DNA of 64,000 nucleotides from Treponema rectale (GTDB lineage: Bacteria; Spirochaetota; Spirochaetia; Treponematales; Treponemataceae). Position 1 is the stretch's first letter. Every line of letters starts with the position of its first letter. The notes under the pieces are model-generated. The model was not told the DNA's origin, did no database searches, and saw only the letters and a program-made list of their open reading frames with translations. Both the position numbers and the translations under genes were made by a program. This document shows positions 36,047 to 44,285 of this stretch, piece by piece. The stretch covers positions 248,001 through 312,000 of the forward strand of contig NZ_JACHFR010000002.1 of assembly GCF_014202035.1 (NCBI RefSeq), read 5' to 3'.

Positions 36047-36201
36047 GGGACTGTCCAAAAAGTATTGTCATGCTGAACGCTACGCCACATTCGCACGCAC
36101 CTGCTACGAATGTGTGTTTCAGCATCTACACCACATCTAGTTCTATAGATTCCGAAACAAGTTCGGAATGACACTAGGATGTAAACTTATTGGACAGCCC
36201 C
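36047..36201. repeat. Mosaic palindromic repeat, copy E, with inverted termini
   Basis: Left end GGGACTGTCCAAAAAGT and right end ACTTATTGGACAGCCCC are inverted relatives. Inside is a nested hairpin (ATGCTGAA/TTCAGCAT enclosing CACATTCG/CGAATGTG), then CTAGTTCTATA and CACTAG separated by a 24-bp palindromic unit (36148-36171) that copy D lacks. Confidence 0.88.
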
Positions 36202-36236
36202 GTAAAGCATTTATATAAATTTAACTATATAAACTT

Positions 36237-37466
36237 TCAGTCAATTTTTGACATATCTGCTACATCAGCAGAATAATCTACACCTTCAACATCAAAACCG
36301 TTGATTGCAAGGAAGTCATGACGGATTCCTGCAATATCAACTGTCTGTTCAAGATTTTCTTCTGTAACTGTAGGCATGATTCTGTCAATTTCTGCCTGAA
36401 CATCAGCAGCAAGTTCCCAGTCATCCATACGGATACGGTTTTCTGAATCAACAGGAACCTTTGCAGGTGAATTATCTGCGCCTGTATAAAGACGTTCTGC
36501 AAAAAGACGCTCCATCTGTTCGATACAACCTTCGTGTGTTCCCTTTGCCTTCATTACCTTGAAGAGAACTCCAAGATACTGAGTAATGATAGGGATAACA
36601 GAACTTGAACGGGTGATAAGTCCCTTATTTACAGAAACATAAGCTGCACCGCCGATTTCTTTAAGGCTTGCATCAATATTATGAGCACGTTTTTCAAGAT
36701 CTTTTTTAGCTTCACCGATTGTTCCGTCGCGGTAAATTGCATGGCTCAAAGAAGGTCCAATGTAAGAATAAGCAATTGTACGGCATCCGTCTGCAAGAAC
36801 ACCAGCTTCTTTAAGCTGTTTGATCCAGCGTTCCCAGTCTTCTCCACCCATTACCTTTACAGTGTTAGGAATTTCATCCCCTTCTGCCGGCTGTGTAGAA
36901 GCCTGTGTAATTTTTCCTGTCATCATATCAAGTGAAGCACCTGAATAAACCTGACCGATAGGTTTGATTACTGACTTGTAAAGAACTTTTGTATCAGGGT
37001 CAATGCGAACAGGGCTTGCAAGTGAATAAATGATAAGGTCTACTTTTGTATTCCATTCTTTTATCTGATTGATAATTGTTGCACGTGTTTCGTCAGCAAA
37101 TGCGTCTGCATTGAAAGTTGCAGTCTTAAGTCCGGCAGCTTTTGCTTCACGATCAAATGTAAGATTATTGTACCAGCCAGGAGTTCCACCTTTTGTCTGT
37201 GTAGCTTCTTTTTCAAAACTTACACCTATTGTATCTGCTCCATATTCAAATGCAGCTGAAATGCGGCTTGCAAGTCCATAACCTGTAGAACAACCTACAA
37301 CAAGAACTGTTTTTGGTCCTTTACCGCCTTCTGCAAGTGTCTTTGTTCCGCGTTTAGCTTTCTGTGATTTTACATAATTAATCTGATTTACTGTTTCTTT
37401 GGCACATCCGATCGGGTGAGCATTGATACAGATGTTACTGCGAATCATAGGTTTGATTACTGCCAT
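36237..37466 (-). CDS. fabV: Trans-2-enoyl-CoA/ACP reductase FabV
   Basis: This 409-residue enzyme matches FabV throughout. VVGCSTGYGLASRISAAF is the NADH-binding loop, EATQTKGGTPGWYNN is conserved, and the Y-X8-K active site is YRDGTIGEAKK. FabV is the single-chain NADH enoyl reductase first studied in Treponema denticola, where it acts on trans-2-enoyl-CoA such as crotonyl-CoA; it ends the fatty-acid or butyrate cycle and is triclosan-insensitive. I set the start at ATG 37466 with GGAG 6 nt upstream; a shadow ATG four codons earlier contains that GGAG. Confidence 0.95.
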   Translation of the reverse strand: MAVIKPMIRSNICINAHPIGCAKETVNQINYVKSQKAKRGTKTLAEGGKGPKTVLVVGCSTGYGLASRISAAFEYGADTIGVSFEKEATQTKGGTPGWYNNLTFDREAKAAGLKTATFNADAFADETRATIINQIKEWNTKVDLIIYSLASPVRIDPDTKVLYKSVIKPIGQVYSGASLDMMTGKITQASTQPAEGDEIPNTVKVMGGEDWERWIKQLKEAGVLADGCRTIAYSYIGPSLSHAIYRDGTIGEAKKDLEKRAHNIDASLKEIGGAAYVSVNKGLITRSSSVIPIITQYLGVLFKVMKAKGTHEGCIEQMERLFAERLYTGADNSPAKVPVDSENRIRMDDWELAADVQAEIDRIMPTVTEENLEQTVDIAGIRHDFLAINGFDVEGVDYSADVADMSKID

Positions 37467-37557
37467 AGTTTTCTCCATATATACTTAGGATAATTGAATT
37501 GTTTAATGATAATCCACTATGACATTTTTTGCAATAGTGTCAGCTTTGAACTTCTTG

Positions 37558-37908
37558 TTAGGTTTTGTTACCATAATATCGAGATAATTTTGAAATTATT
37601 ATTTCTTCAAAATTTCTTCTGCCGTCAACTATTGTGTGAACTATTACTTTATTTCCTGAGATTTCATAAACAATTCTATAGTATTCTTGAATCAATTCTC
37701 TATATTTTGTTATTCCCTGACGTTCCAATTCTGGAACAGTTCTTCCACTTTTAGGATGTTTCTGGAGAGACTCTATATTTTCTTCAAATTCAGAAATTAT
37801 TCTTTCAACGTAATTTGGATTTCGAGAATAATGATAAGCGGCAATTTCATCCAAATCTGCTTCAGCAAATTCTGAAACTATAATTTCTTCAATTTCTTCA
37901 TCTTCCAA
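37558..37908 (-). CDS. RelE/ParE-type toxin
   Basis: This 116-residue basic-and-acidic protein matches the ParE/RelE toxin superfamily. It shows EADLDEIAAYHYSRNPNYVERI near the N-terminus, the central PKSGRTVPEL (the PxxGR block typical of ParE), and YRIVYEISGNKVIVHTIVDGRRNFEEI at the end. The short acidic lead MEDEEIEEI is an extension. Such toxins cleave mRNA at the ribosome or poison gyrase. The gene overlaps the antitoxin gene by 11 bp in antitoxin-first order, as in most type II systems. Which target this toxin has cannot be told from sequence. Confidence 0.88.
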   Translation of the reverse strand: MEDEEIEEIIVSEFAEADLDEIAAYHYSRNPNYVERIISEFEENIESLQKHPKSGRTVPELERQGITKYRELIQEYYRIVYEISGNKVIVHTIVDGRRNFEEIIISKLSRYYGNKT

Positions 37909-38182
37909 GATTATACTTCCTTCTTAAATTTGAAAAAACTTCCTTTGCAGGTTTTGTTCTTCCAGCCCGTACATCCATTTCGGAGAATTGAATAATTTTC
38001 AACAAATTGAACGCATCTTTCATTTCCTGATACGACTCAACATCGATTAAAACAGCCCGTGATTCACCGTTTTGTGTAATGACAAGCGGTTCTTTTCTAT
38101 CATTTACGAACTTCATCATATCTGCGGCATTTGTCTTAATATAAGAAATCGGCTTAATACATTCTTGAATGTTTGGAATCAT
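37898..38182 (-). CDS. Phd/YefM-type antitoxin
   Basis: This 94-residue protein fits the Phd/YefM antitoxin family: IKPISYIKTNAADMMKFVNDRKEPLVITQNGESRAVLIDVESYQEM is the characteristic DNA-binding N-terminus, followed by a flexible helical tail that would wrap the toxin. It precedes and overlaps the toxin gene. A GGAGG ribosome site lies 5 nt before the start. Immediately upstream is a CCAGTCT/AGACTGG inverted repeat that may be its own operator. Antitoxins of this class are unstable and repress their operon with the toxin as co-repressor. Confidence 0.9.
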   Translation of the reverse strand: MIPNIQECIKPISYIKTNAADMMKFVNDRKEPLVITQNGESRAVLIDVESYQEMKDAFNLLKIIQFSEMDVRAGRTKPAKEVFSNLRRKYNLGR

Positions 38183-38190
38183 AAAAACCT

Positions 38191-38222
38191 CCAGTCTTTT
38201 TATATTACCATATTTAGACTGG
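38191..38222 (-). promoter_or_regulatory. Inverted repeat before the antitoxin gene, candidate operator
   Basis: CCAGTCT (38191-38197) and AGACTGG (38216-38222) are perfect 7-bp inverted repeats with an AT-rich 18-bp centre. One arm touches the GGAGG ribosome site, so the site could act on both transcription and translation. Confidence 0.55.
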
Positions 38223-38237
38223 ATTTACAAGTAAAAA

Positions 38238-38431
38238 GGGGATGACCAATAAGTTCAAAAAATGTCATTTTCGGGCTCCGACCCGAAAATCTATTTAATT
38301 ACAATACGTCGAGTCAAGGCACGCTAACGCTTAAAGCCTTGACTTCGTCGTTTTGAGGGTTTGTACTACCCCCTCAATACAAGAGATTGCCGTGTCGAGC
38401 ACGGCAATGACTCATACTTATTGGACAGCCC
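38238..38431. repeat. Mosaic palindromic repeat, copy F, with inverted termini
   Basis: Left end GGGGATGACCAATAAGTT and right end ACTTATTGGACAGCCC are inverted relatives. The interior has TGTCATTTTCGGGC with GACCCGAAAATC, the hairpin GTCAAGGC/GCCTTGAC (38313-38343) and TTGCCGTGTCGAGCACGGCA. It fills most of the gap between the antitoxin and the ECF genes; no gene is visible in it. Confidence 0.88.
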
Positions 38432-38529
38432 TGTGAAATGTAAAAAATTAGATACTCAATTTTTCTTGCAAAAACTCATAAAATTTGTACAATCGTTAGC
38501 AATAACTAATATAAGTTAGAGGTGGTTAA

Positions 38530-39093
38530 TTGTCTGACTCTGTTTTTGATTCTTTCAAAGTAAAAGATATTGTTTTTCTGGCTTTAATTTCTGCAGTAGC
38601 TTTATGTACGGCTGCGGTCATGGCTATTGTTGCACATATTTACATTTACGGGCTTGCTCAACTTGTTACTGCTTTTCAGTTTGCTTTTTTTTCTGCCATT
38701 GCAATTATGAAAGTTCGTAAAATCGGTACGCTTTTTATATTTGCTCTTTTTACAGGTTTGTTTGAACTTTTTATGGCGCCGGTAATGTTCGTGTCCAGCG
38801 TGCTTACAGGAATAATTTTGGAAGTTCTGGTAATTCTTATTTTCCGGAATTATAAAACTTCAATTAAACCTGTTTTTTTTGCAAGCATGTTAATAATTCC
38901 GGGAACAATGCCCTTCAATCTTTTATATTACAGACTTTTTTCTAAACAGATGTGGGACTTATTTTTTTCAGGCGGATTCAAAATCCTCTCCATTGTATTT
39001 ATAGCCGGAGCATTTGCAGTTGCAGCCCTCGGTTCAGCACTGGGAATAAAAATATCTAAAGAACTTTTAAAAGCCGGTGTCTTAAAACAATGA
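38530..39093 (+). CDS. ECF transporter S component, MptD-like
   Basis: This 187-residue protein has five to six membrane helices and no other domain. The layout resembles the MptD group of energy-coupling-factor substrate-binding (S) subunits, with a short N-terminal KVKDIVFLALISAVALC helix and an Ala-rich first segment. S components bind a vitamin or cofactor and hand it to the shared T/A module. The start is a TTG at 38530 preceded by GAGGTGG; the first ATG in frame would delete the first helix. The T and ATPase genes follow directly, with a 4-bp overlap. The substrate is unknown. Confidence 0.82.
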   Translation: MSDSVFDSFKVKDIVFLALISAVALCTAAVMAIVAHIYIYGLAQLVTAFQFAFFSAIAIMKVRKIGTLFIFALFTGLFELFMAPVMFVSSVLTGIILEVLVILIFRNYKTSIKPVFFASMLIIPGTMPFNLLYYRLFSKQMWDLFFSGGFKILSIVFIAGAFAVAALGSALGIKISKELLKAGVLKQ

Positions 39094-39551
39094 CAGATAA
39101 TTTTCACGTAAAAAAACCTGTATACCCGGTCTTAAGCATTCTATGTTCTGTCTTAATTTTTTCAGGTTCTCTGATTTTTGCAAAAAGTATCTGGGGAATT
39201 TTTTTCTTACTTTCTGTATTCCTGCTCCTCACAATATCCGGCTACGGTAAAACCTGTTTTTTTATGCTGCCTTTCATAATCATTTATACAGGAATATTTT
39301 CTGTAATATTTTATTTTTCCAGCGGAAGAGATGCAGCATTTGCAGTTCAGATGGCAGTCCGCTTTGGAGGAGTAGCACTGGCTGTAATTCCAGGTCTTGC
39401 TCTGGAGCCGGTTCTTCTTGTAAGAAATCTGACACAGTTGAAATGCCCGCGGCTTATTACACTGGGAATGCTCATTACCCTTTCATTCATTCCCGTTCTG
39501 GCAAAAGAAATAAATCAGATACGGGGTGCAATGAAAACTTTCCTGCTATAA
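39090..39551 (+). pseudogene. ECF transporter T component (EcfT), C-terminally truncated
   Basis: The 153 residues cover the first four helices of EcfT (from VYPVLSILCSVLIFSG to SFIPVLAKEINQIRGAMKT) and then stop at MKTFLL. Normal EcfT proteins are about 250-270 residues and continue with two coupling helices carrying Ala-Arg-Gly motifs and a last membrane helix. Those coupling helices are absent here. A 26-codon piece that resembles the missing last helix follows in the next frame (39568-39648). This looks like a deletion with frameshift, though a split functional subunit cannot be excluded. It overlaps the S gene by 4 bp. Confidence 0.65.
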
Positions 39552-39567
39552 AAAAATAAACTTCACA

Positions 39568-39648
39568 ATGAAGGATACTATTTTTACGATTTTTTTCTTT
39601 TCTATTTTTATAGTCTGCACTGTTCTTTTTATTCTGGAGAAAAAATGA
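39568..39648 (+). pseudogene. Small membrane-helix ORF, probable remnant of EcfT C-terminus
   Basis: Twenty-six codons from ATG encode one hydrophobic helix ending in EKK. It is in the +1 frame relative to EcfT and its TGA overlaps the ATG of the ATPase gene. The arrangement fits the last helix of an EcfT gene that lost its middle. It could also be translated by itself. Confidence 0.4.
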
Positions 39649-41009
39649 AACCTGCCGTTCAAATATCATGTAAAAAATTCAAATATAGTTTTTCTGATGA
39701 ATATATTTTACAGAATCTCGAAATGGAAATTAACTTTGGAGAAGTTACACTGCTGTCTGGATTATCAGGCTGCGGAAAATCCACTTTGCTTTCATTAATA
39801 AACGGAATAATTCCCCGAGTAATCCCAGGTGAATTTGAAGGAAGAATTTTTATCGATGGAGAAGATTCATCTTTAAAAACCATGAGTCAGATTTCCCGCA
39901 AAGTTGGAAATGTTTTACAAAATGCTGAATCTCAAATAATTCATTCCATTGTTGAAGATGAAATTGCATTCGGCTGTGAAAACTTTGGATTTGATCCTTC
40001 TGTTATTCATGATGAAATTGAAAACTCCTGCCGTCTGATGCAGATAAACAAAAACTGGAAAACCCGGAGTTTATCGGGAGGACAGAAACAGCGTCTTGTT
40101 ACCGCTTCAACTCTGGCAATGAAAGGTGACATTCTTATTTTTGATGAACCTCTGGCAAACCTTGATGCACAGGGAGCTGACATTCTTCTTAAGCTTTTAC
40201 GGCAGCTTGCCTCTATCGGAAAAGCAGTTCTTCTTGTTGAGCACAGACTCGATGTTGTTCTTCCCTTTGTAGATGTTATCTGGCAGTTAAAAAATAAAAC
40301 TGTAGAAAAAATTTCTGACAAAGAATCTTTCTTAAAAAATCAGACAGACATTATTGAAGATAAAAAAGAAAACAATATTACCAGTTCAACTAATGCACTG
40401 GAAATACGAAATCTAAAAAAATCCTTTGGAACAAGAACAATTCTTTCTGATTTAAATCTTGATATAAAAAAAACTGAACGGCTTTTACTTAAAGGAGAAA
40501 ACGGCTGCGGAAAATCTACACTTATGAGTATAATTGCAAAACTTCAGAAAGCAGATTCCGGAACGGTTACACAGTTTCTTGATGCACAATTGGGAAAACG
40601 GTCTGATAAAAAATGGTTTAAAACCTGTGGTGTTGTTTATCAGAATCCTAATTATCAGCTGTTCATGTCAAACGTTAAAGATGAAATTCTTTTTGGTGCA
40701 GATGATAAAGAATATGCACTCACGCTTGCAAAACAGTTTGAACTGGAACCACTGTTCAGCCGGCACCCACATTCACTCTCTGAAGGTCAGAAACGCCGTG
40801 TTACAGTCTGCGCCATTCTCGCTCAAAAACCAAAACTTCTTTTACTTGATGAACCGACAGTAGGACAGGATTATAAAACTTTACAGAACATGATGATGAT
40901 TCTTAACACAATTCATCGTGAACAGGAAAACACTATGATTTCCATCACTCACGACATCCGCTGCATGAATGCTCTGAGTGATAGAAATGTTTGCCTCTTA
41001 CCAAATTAA
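39645..41009 (+). CDS. Fused double ECF ATPase (EcfA-A')
   Basis: This 454-residue protein contains two complete ABC ATPase domains. The first has Walker A GLSGCGKST (residues 39-47), signature LSGGQKQR and Walker B ILIFDEPLANLD; the second has Walker A GENGCGKST (about 285), signature LSEGQKRR and LLLLDEPTVGQD with a normal H-loop (ITHD). It corresponds to EcfA1 and EcfA2 joined in one chain, the energising module of ECF importers. It needs the EcfT coupling helices, which the upstream gene appears to lack, so a T subunit from elsewhere may be used. Confidence 0.93.
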   Translation: MKPAVQISCKKFKYSFSDEYILQNLEMEINFGEVTLLSGLSGCGKSTLLSLINGIIPRVIPGEFEGRIFIDGEDSSLKTMSQISRKVGNVLQNAESQIIHSIVEDEIAFGCENFGFDPSVIHDEIENSCRLMQINKNWKTRSLSGGQKQRLVTASTLAMKGDILIFDEPLANLDAQGADILLKLLRQLASIGKAVLLVEHRLDVVLPFVDVIWQLKNKTVEKISDKESFLKNQTDIIEDKKENNITSSTNALEIRNLKKSFGTRTILSDLNLDIKKTERLLLKGENGCGKSTLMSIIAKLQKADSGTVTQFLDAQLGKRSDKKWFKTCGVVYQNPNYQLFMSNVKDEILFGADDKEYALTLAKQFELEPLFSRHPHSLSEGQKRRVTVCAILAQKPKLLLLDEPTVGQDYKTLQNMMMILNTIHREQENTMISITHDIRCMNALSDRNVCLLPN

Positions 41010-41010
41010 T

Positions 41011-41727
41011 TTACAACCATTCCTTAGTAAACGGACTGTCTATTGTCCAGGTATATTCTTTGATTTTAATTTCCACATTTCCAGAATCATCTGTCTGGAA
41101 ATATTTATCAATATATGAAAACTTGAGCTGCCCGGTTTTACTTCCTTCCGGACGAACTATTTCCGGATAATCATCAATCTCTAAAATAATATCTGGAAGA
41201 TACCTTATCACCTTATATGGTTTTACTTCGTTTTTATTTTTATCAATAAAAATTTTAATTACATCACGAACTTCATTACATACGAGATTATATGAAGGTA
41301 AGCTGTTTATATCTGTTACAGTATTTGTAGTATACTTTAACCCGACTTCTTCATCTCCTTTCACATTTACCTCAACTCCACAATAATAAGTTTTTCCTGA
41401 ACTATCTTTAGACACTTTATGATATGGAATTACACTTACAGTTTTTGATACGGCATCAGAAACTAACGCAGGTATAGAAATATCTGCAGTTCCATCATTA
41501 TGATAATCCACATATGTACTTAAACAATCACCATCTTCTGTAAGAAGATAATTTTCATCTGAAGTTATAACTAGTTTTCCGTATGATGTTTCATATTCAC
41601 CGGTAAGATAACTATACGGCTTTTCTTCATTATCAGATTTCACTTCAGAAGAACAGGAGGTTAATGTAATAAACAGTACTCCTGCAACAGCAAATTTTAA
41701 AAGTGGCAGTTTTTTTATTTCTATCAT
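41011..41727 (-). CDS. Lipoprotein of unknown function
   Basis: This 238-residue product has a lipoprotein signal (lipobox LTSC, Cys25). The mature part is beta-rich with two or three Tyr/Asp-rich strands (YETSYGKLVITSDENYLL, GDCLSTYVDYHNDGTADI) and no family motif that I recognise. A weak AGAGG ribosome site precedes the start. It lies 33 bp downstream of the SPOR-type protein on the same strand and is probably co-transcribed with it. It converges with the ECF ATPase gene. Confidence 0.66.
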   Translation of the reverse strand: MIEIKKLPLLKFAVAGVLFITLTSCSSEVKSDNEEKPYSYLTGEYETSYGKLVITSDENYLLTEDGDCLSTYVDYHNDGTADISIPALVSDAVSKTVSVIPYHKVSKDSSGKTYYCGVEVNVKGDEEVGLKYTTNTVTDINSLPSYNLVCNEVRDVIKIFIDKNKNEVKPYKVIRYLPDIILEIDDYPEIVRPEGSKTGQLKFSYIDKYFQTDDSGNVEIKIKEYTWTIDSPFTKEWL

Positions 41728-41760
41728 AGCAACCTCTTTTTAAGTATATACACAAAAAAT

Positions 41761-43431
41761 CTACTTCCAGATTTTTAAATCCAATCCTGTATTATACAGA
41801 TCTTTAAGTTGAATACCGGAATAAATATTACTGTCGATTGCGATTATGTAAGATTTTATTGAAAAGGAAAGTTCTTTTCCAGAAAGATTATTTAAATACC
41901 ATCCTGAAACATCATTTATTTCCTGAGGATGATTATCATCGTCAATGAAAATAGCACTCTTTTCATCCATAAATATCTGATGAATACTCTTTGCATTATA
42001 ATCATAATCAAGATCAAAAAAATTAATCTTTATCTGTTCTGAATTCTGAGCAATATATGCATTTGCATTCCAGTGTCCAACTATTGGTATAGACCAGTTT
42101 GAATAATTTTTTTCTCTTGCATAATCCATGCCGATTTTCTTTAATTCAAAATAACAAAACTCTCTTTCTATTTCAGAATTTTCATCAGGAAGAACTAAAA
42201 GGGTTCTTCGCATCTGAGGATAAATAAGAAGATCTTCTCCTTCTGAATTAGAATCCAGGAATGCTAAAAATTCTTCCTGCGTAAAATTTTCACTGTACAT
42301 GTAAAGATAAAGATTTTTTTCAGGACAATTACCATGTAAAATATATTCTTTATTATCAGATCCGGCTATATCTGTTTCATAAATATCACAATGTAAAATT
42401 CCATCTCTGATTTTAAAATTCTGTGAAGCAACCGCTACGCTCTCCTCTTTAAATAAATCAAAAGTTTCATCTGCTTCAACCATAAATACAATTATCTGCT
42501 TATTAAAAAGTTCATCATTATAAAGAACGCTGGAGCACGCAATCACGTCCTCTCTTTTTAGCAACTCAGAAACAAAACTCCCTGATCCATACGAAAGTTC
42601 ATTCTTACGACAGTTTTTTACGTCAAAAATATATGCTTCTTCTATCTGATAAAATTTATTTACCGGAAAATTATTAAGCACGTTCTGAACTGATTCCGAA
42701 AGAATTTCTGGAGCAACATAAATACCATTATCAAAAACTATATCTTCATTTTGAACAACTTCATCGTATTTTTTTATTGCTTCCTTTTCTTGCGTAAAAT
42801 CAACAACTTCTTTTGTAACAACTCCTGCTTCTTCGATTATTTCTTTATGCTGTTCAGCCTCTTCTTTAGTTTTATAAGCACCGGAATTTAAATCAAAAGA
42901 AAACAATTCTTCGTCATCATATTTTTTTACAATATAAGAATCTATTTCTTTTTCTTTTAAACGTTCTTTATCTGTTTGTGCAACACTTTCTTCTTTGTAA
43001 GTATTTATCACAACAGAATAAGGTTTTTCTTCAGTAAAGGTATTTTCATCAACAGAATTTTTTTCAAGTTTTACTGAGCTTTTTTTTATCATCCGCTGAC
43101 ATACCCACAAGCCTTTTAATCCAAGTTCATCTGCCGTTTTTAAAGAACTTAATTCATCCCTGTACTTTCTTGCATCCTGAATTGAATCAAACTTTTCTTT
43201 TGTAATAAGTCTGTAATAAACTTCATCCTTCACAGATGCTTCACTACAAAAAGTTTCTATATCATACTTTTTCAATTGTTCAATACGATTTAAGGCATTC
43301 TTTTTTACTTTATATGAGCCCACACAAACATGCCATTCTTTGGAATAATTGAACTCAGAGTCTTCTCCAAACAGCCCTGCAGAAAAAAACACTAATAAAC
43401 ATAAACAAAAAATTTTCTTTATATTTCGCAT
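41761..43431 (-). CDS. Secreted protein with two SPOR-like domains
   Basis: This 556-residue protein has a signal peptide (residues 1-22). Residues about 30-110 and 136-205 look like two SPOR domains: EWHVCVGSYKVKKNALNRIEQLKKYDIETF and then PYSVVINTYKEESVAQTDKERLKEK-type stretches with the SPOR-like VxxGxY pattern. SPOR domains bind denuded peptidoglycan at division sites. The remaining 350 residues are acidic and Tyr-rich with no family I recognise. The start has TGTTAGAAT 6 nt upstream and no ribosome site. It is divergent from the pseudouridine synthase gene. Confidence 0.68.
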   Translation of the reverse strand: MRNIKKIFCLCLLVFFSAGLFGEDSEFNYSKEWHVCVGSYKVKKNALNRIEQLKKYDIETFCSEASVKDEVYYRLITKEKFDSIQDARKYRDELSSLKTADELGLKGLWVCQRMIKKSSVKLEKNSVDENTFTEEKPYSVVINTYKEESVAQTDKERLKEKEIDSYIVKKYDDEELFSFDLNSGAYKTKEEAEQHKEIIEEAGVVTKEVVDFTQEKEAIKKYDEVVQNEDIVFDNGIYVAPEILSESVQNVLNNFPVNKFYQIEEAYIFDVKNCRKNELSYGSGSFVSELLKREDVIACSSVLYNDELFNKQIIVFMVEADETFDLFKEESVAVASQNFKIRDGILHCDIYETDIAGSDNKEYILHGNCPEKNLYLYMYSENFTQEEFLAFLDSNSEGEDLLIYPQMRRTLLVLPDENSEIEREFCYFELKKIGMDYAREKNYSNWSIPIVGHWNANAYIAQNSEQIKINFFDLDYDYNAKSIHQIFMDEKSAIFIDDDNHPQEINDVSGWYLNNLSGKELSFSIKSYIIAIDSNIYSGIQLKDLYNTGLDLKIWK

Positions 43432-43437
43432 AGATTC

Positions 43438-43446
43438 ATTCTAACA
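43438..43446 (-). promoter_or_regulatory. Extended -10 before the SPOR-like protein start
   Basis: TGTTAGAAT on the minus strand ends 6 nt before the ATG at 43431, with no Shine-Dalgarno. Confidence 0.5.
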
Positions 43447-43501
43447 GTGATAATTTTATATGGCAACAAACCGGAGTATTTCATTTTCAACAATCTTCCA
43501 T

Positions 43502-43507
43502 TATACT
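43502..43507 (+). promoter_or_regulatory. -10 hexamer 7 nt before the RluA-type gene
   Basis: TATACT is followed by TTCTCTT and ATG; no Shine-Dalgarno is present. Confidence 0.5.
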
Positions 43508-43514
43508 TTCTCTT

Positions 43515-44285
43515 ATGAAACAAATTGCTGATTTTACGACTGTCTATTCAGATGATGATATCGTTGTGCTGAACAAACGCTCAGGACTTTTAGTTGCTGC
43601 TGACCGATACGATGCAAATGCACCTCGACTTGATGTTGAGGCAGAAAAAGAATTCGGTACATTATATGCAGTTCACCGTATTGATAAGGACACCAGCGGT
43701 CTTGTTATTTATGCCCGCAACGCAGAAGCTCACAAAGCACTTTCCATGGCTTTTGAAAACCGTGAAGTTCAGAAAACTTATCACTGTCTGGTTCATGGAC
43801 GCCCGATGTGGAATGACTTACATGTAACTCTTCCTCTCCAGCCGGATGGAGACGACAGGCACCGCACTGTTATAAACAAAAAATTTGGTAAACCTTCTGT
43901 TACGGATTTCAGACTTCTCGGAAGCTGCAGTGAATATTCCTGGATAGAAGCAAAACCACACACGGGCCGCACTCACCAGATTCGTGTTCATCTTCATGCA
44001 AACGGATTTGATATTGTGTGTGACCCTCTTTATTCCGGAAATCAAAAACCTGTCCGCTTAAGTGATTTTAAACGCCGCTACAATGGTGATGTGGAAGAAG
44101 AACGTCCTTTGCTCAACCGTCTTGCCCTTCACGCTTATAAGCTGGAACTCAAGCATCCGAAAACTGGAGAACTCATGACGTTTACAGCTCCATATCAGAA
44201 AGACATGGATGCACTTAGAAAACAGTTTGCTAAGATTTTTAAAGTAGATCCGTTAGAAGAAAATATTACTGCTGACCCAGAGTAA
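43515..44285 (+). CDS. RluA family pseudouridine synthase
   Basis: This 256-residue enzyme has the RluA signature HRIDKDTSGLVIYA, with the catalytic Asp at residue 57, then the conserved KTYHCLVHG and HTGRTHQIRVHLHANG blocks. It lacks an S4 domain, so it is of the RluA/RluC/TruC-like subgroup without the N-terminal RNA module. It isomerises uridine to pseudouridine in rRNA or tRNA; the target site is not defined. The last 20 bp overlap the convergent Gx gene. Confidence 0.92.
   Translation: MKQIADFTTVYSDDDIVVLNKRSGLLVAADRYDANAPRLDVEAEKEFGTLYAVHRIDKDTSGLVIYARNAEAHKALSMAFENREVQKTYHCLVHGRPMWNDLHVTLPLQPDGDDRHRTVINKKFGKPSVTDFRLLGSCSEYSWIEAKPHTGRTHQIRVHLHANGFDIVCDPLYSGNQKPVRLSDFKRRYNGDVEEERPLLNRLALHAYKLELKHPKTGELMTFTAPYQKDMDALRKQFAKIFKVDPLEENITADPE

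Noticed and set aside
35988-36125. A longer purL reading frame starting at 36125
   Set aside because: The extra 46 residues are translated from the palindromic repeat and upstream DNA, and the PurS-like N-terminus begins at MYRIYVERKDGF (35987).
35559-36140. Long reading frames opposite to purL and other conserved genes
   Set aside because: They lie entirely within genes with strong family matches, and their translations are of shadow type, rich in Cys, Phe and Ile without motifs.
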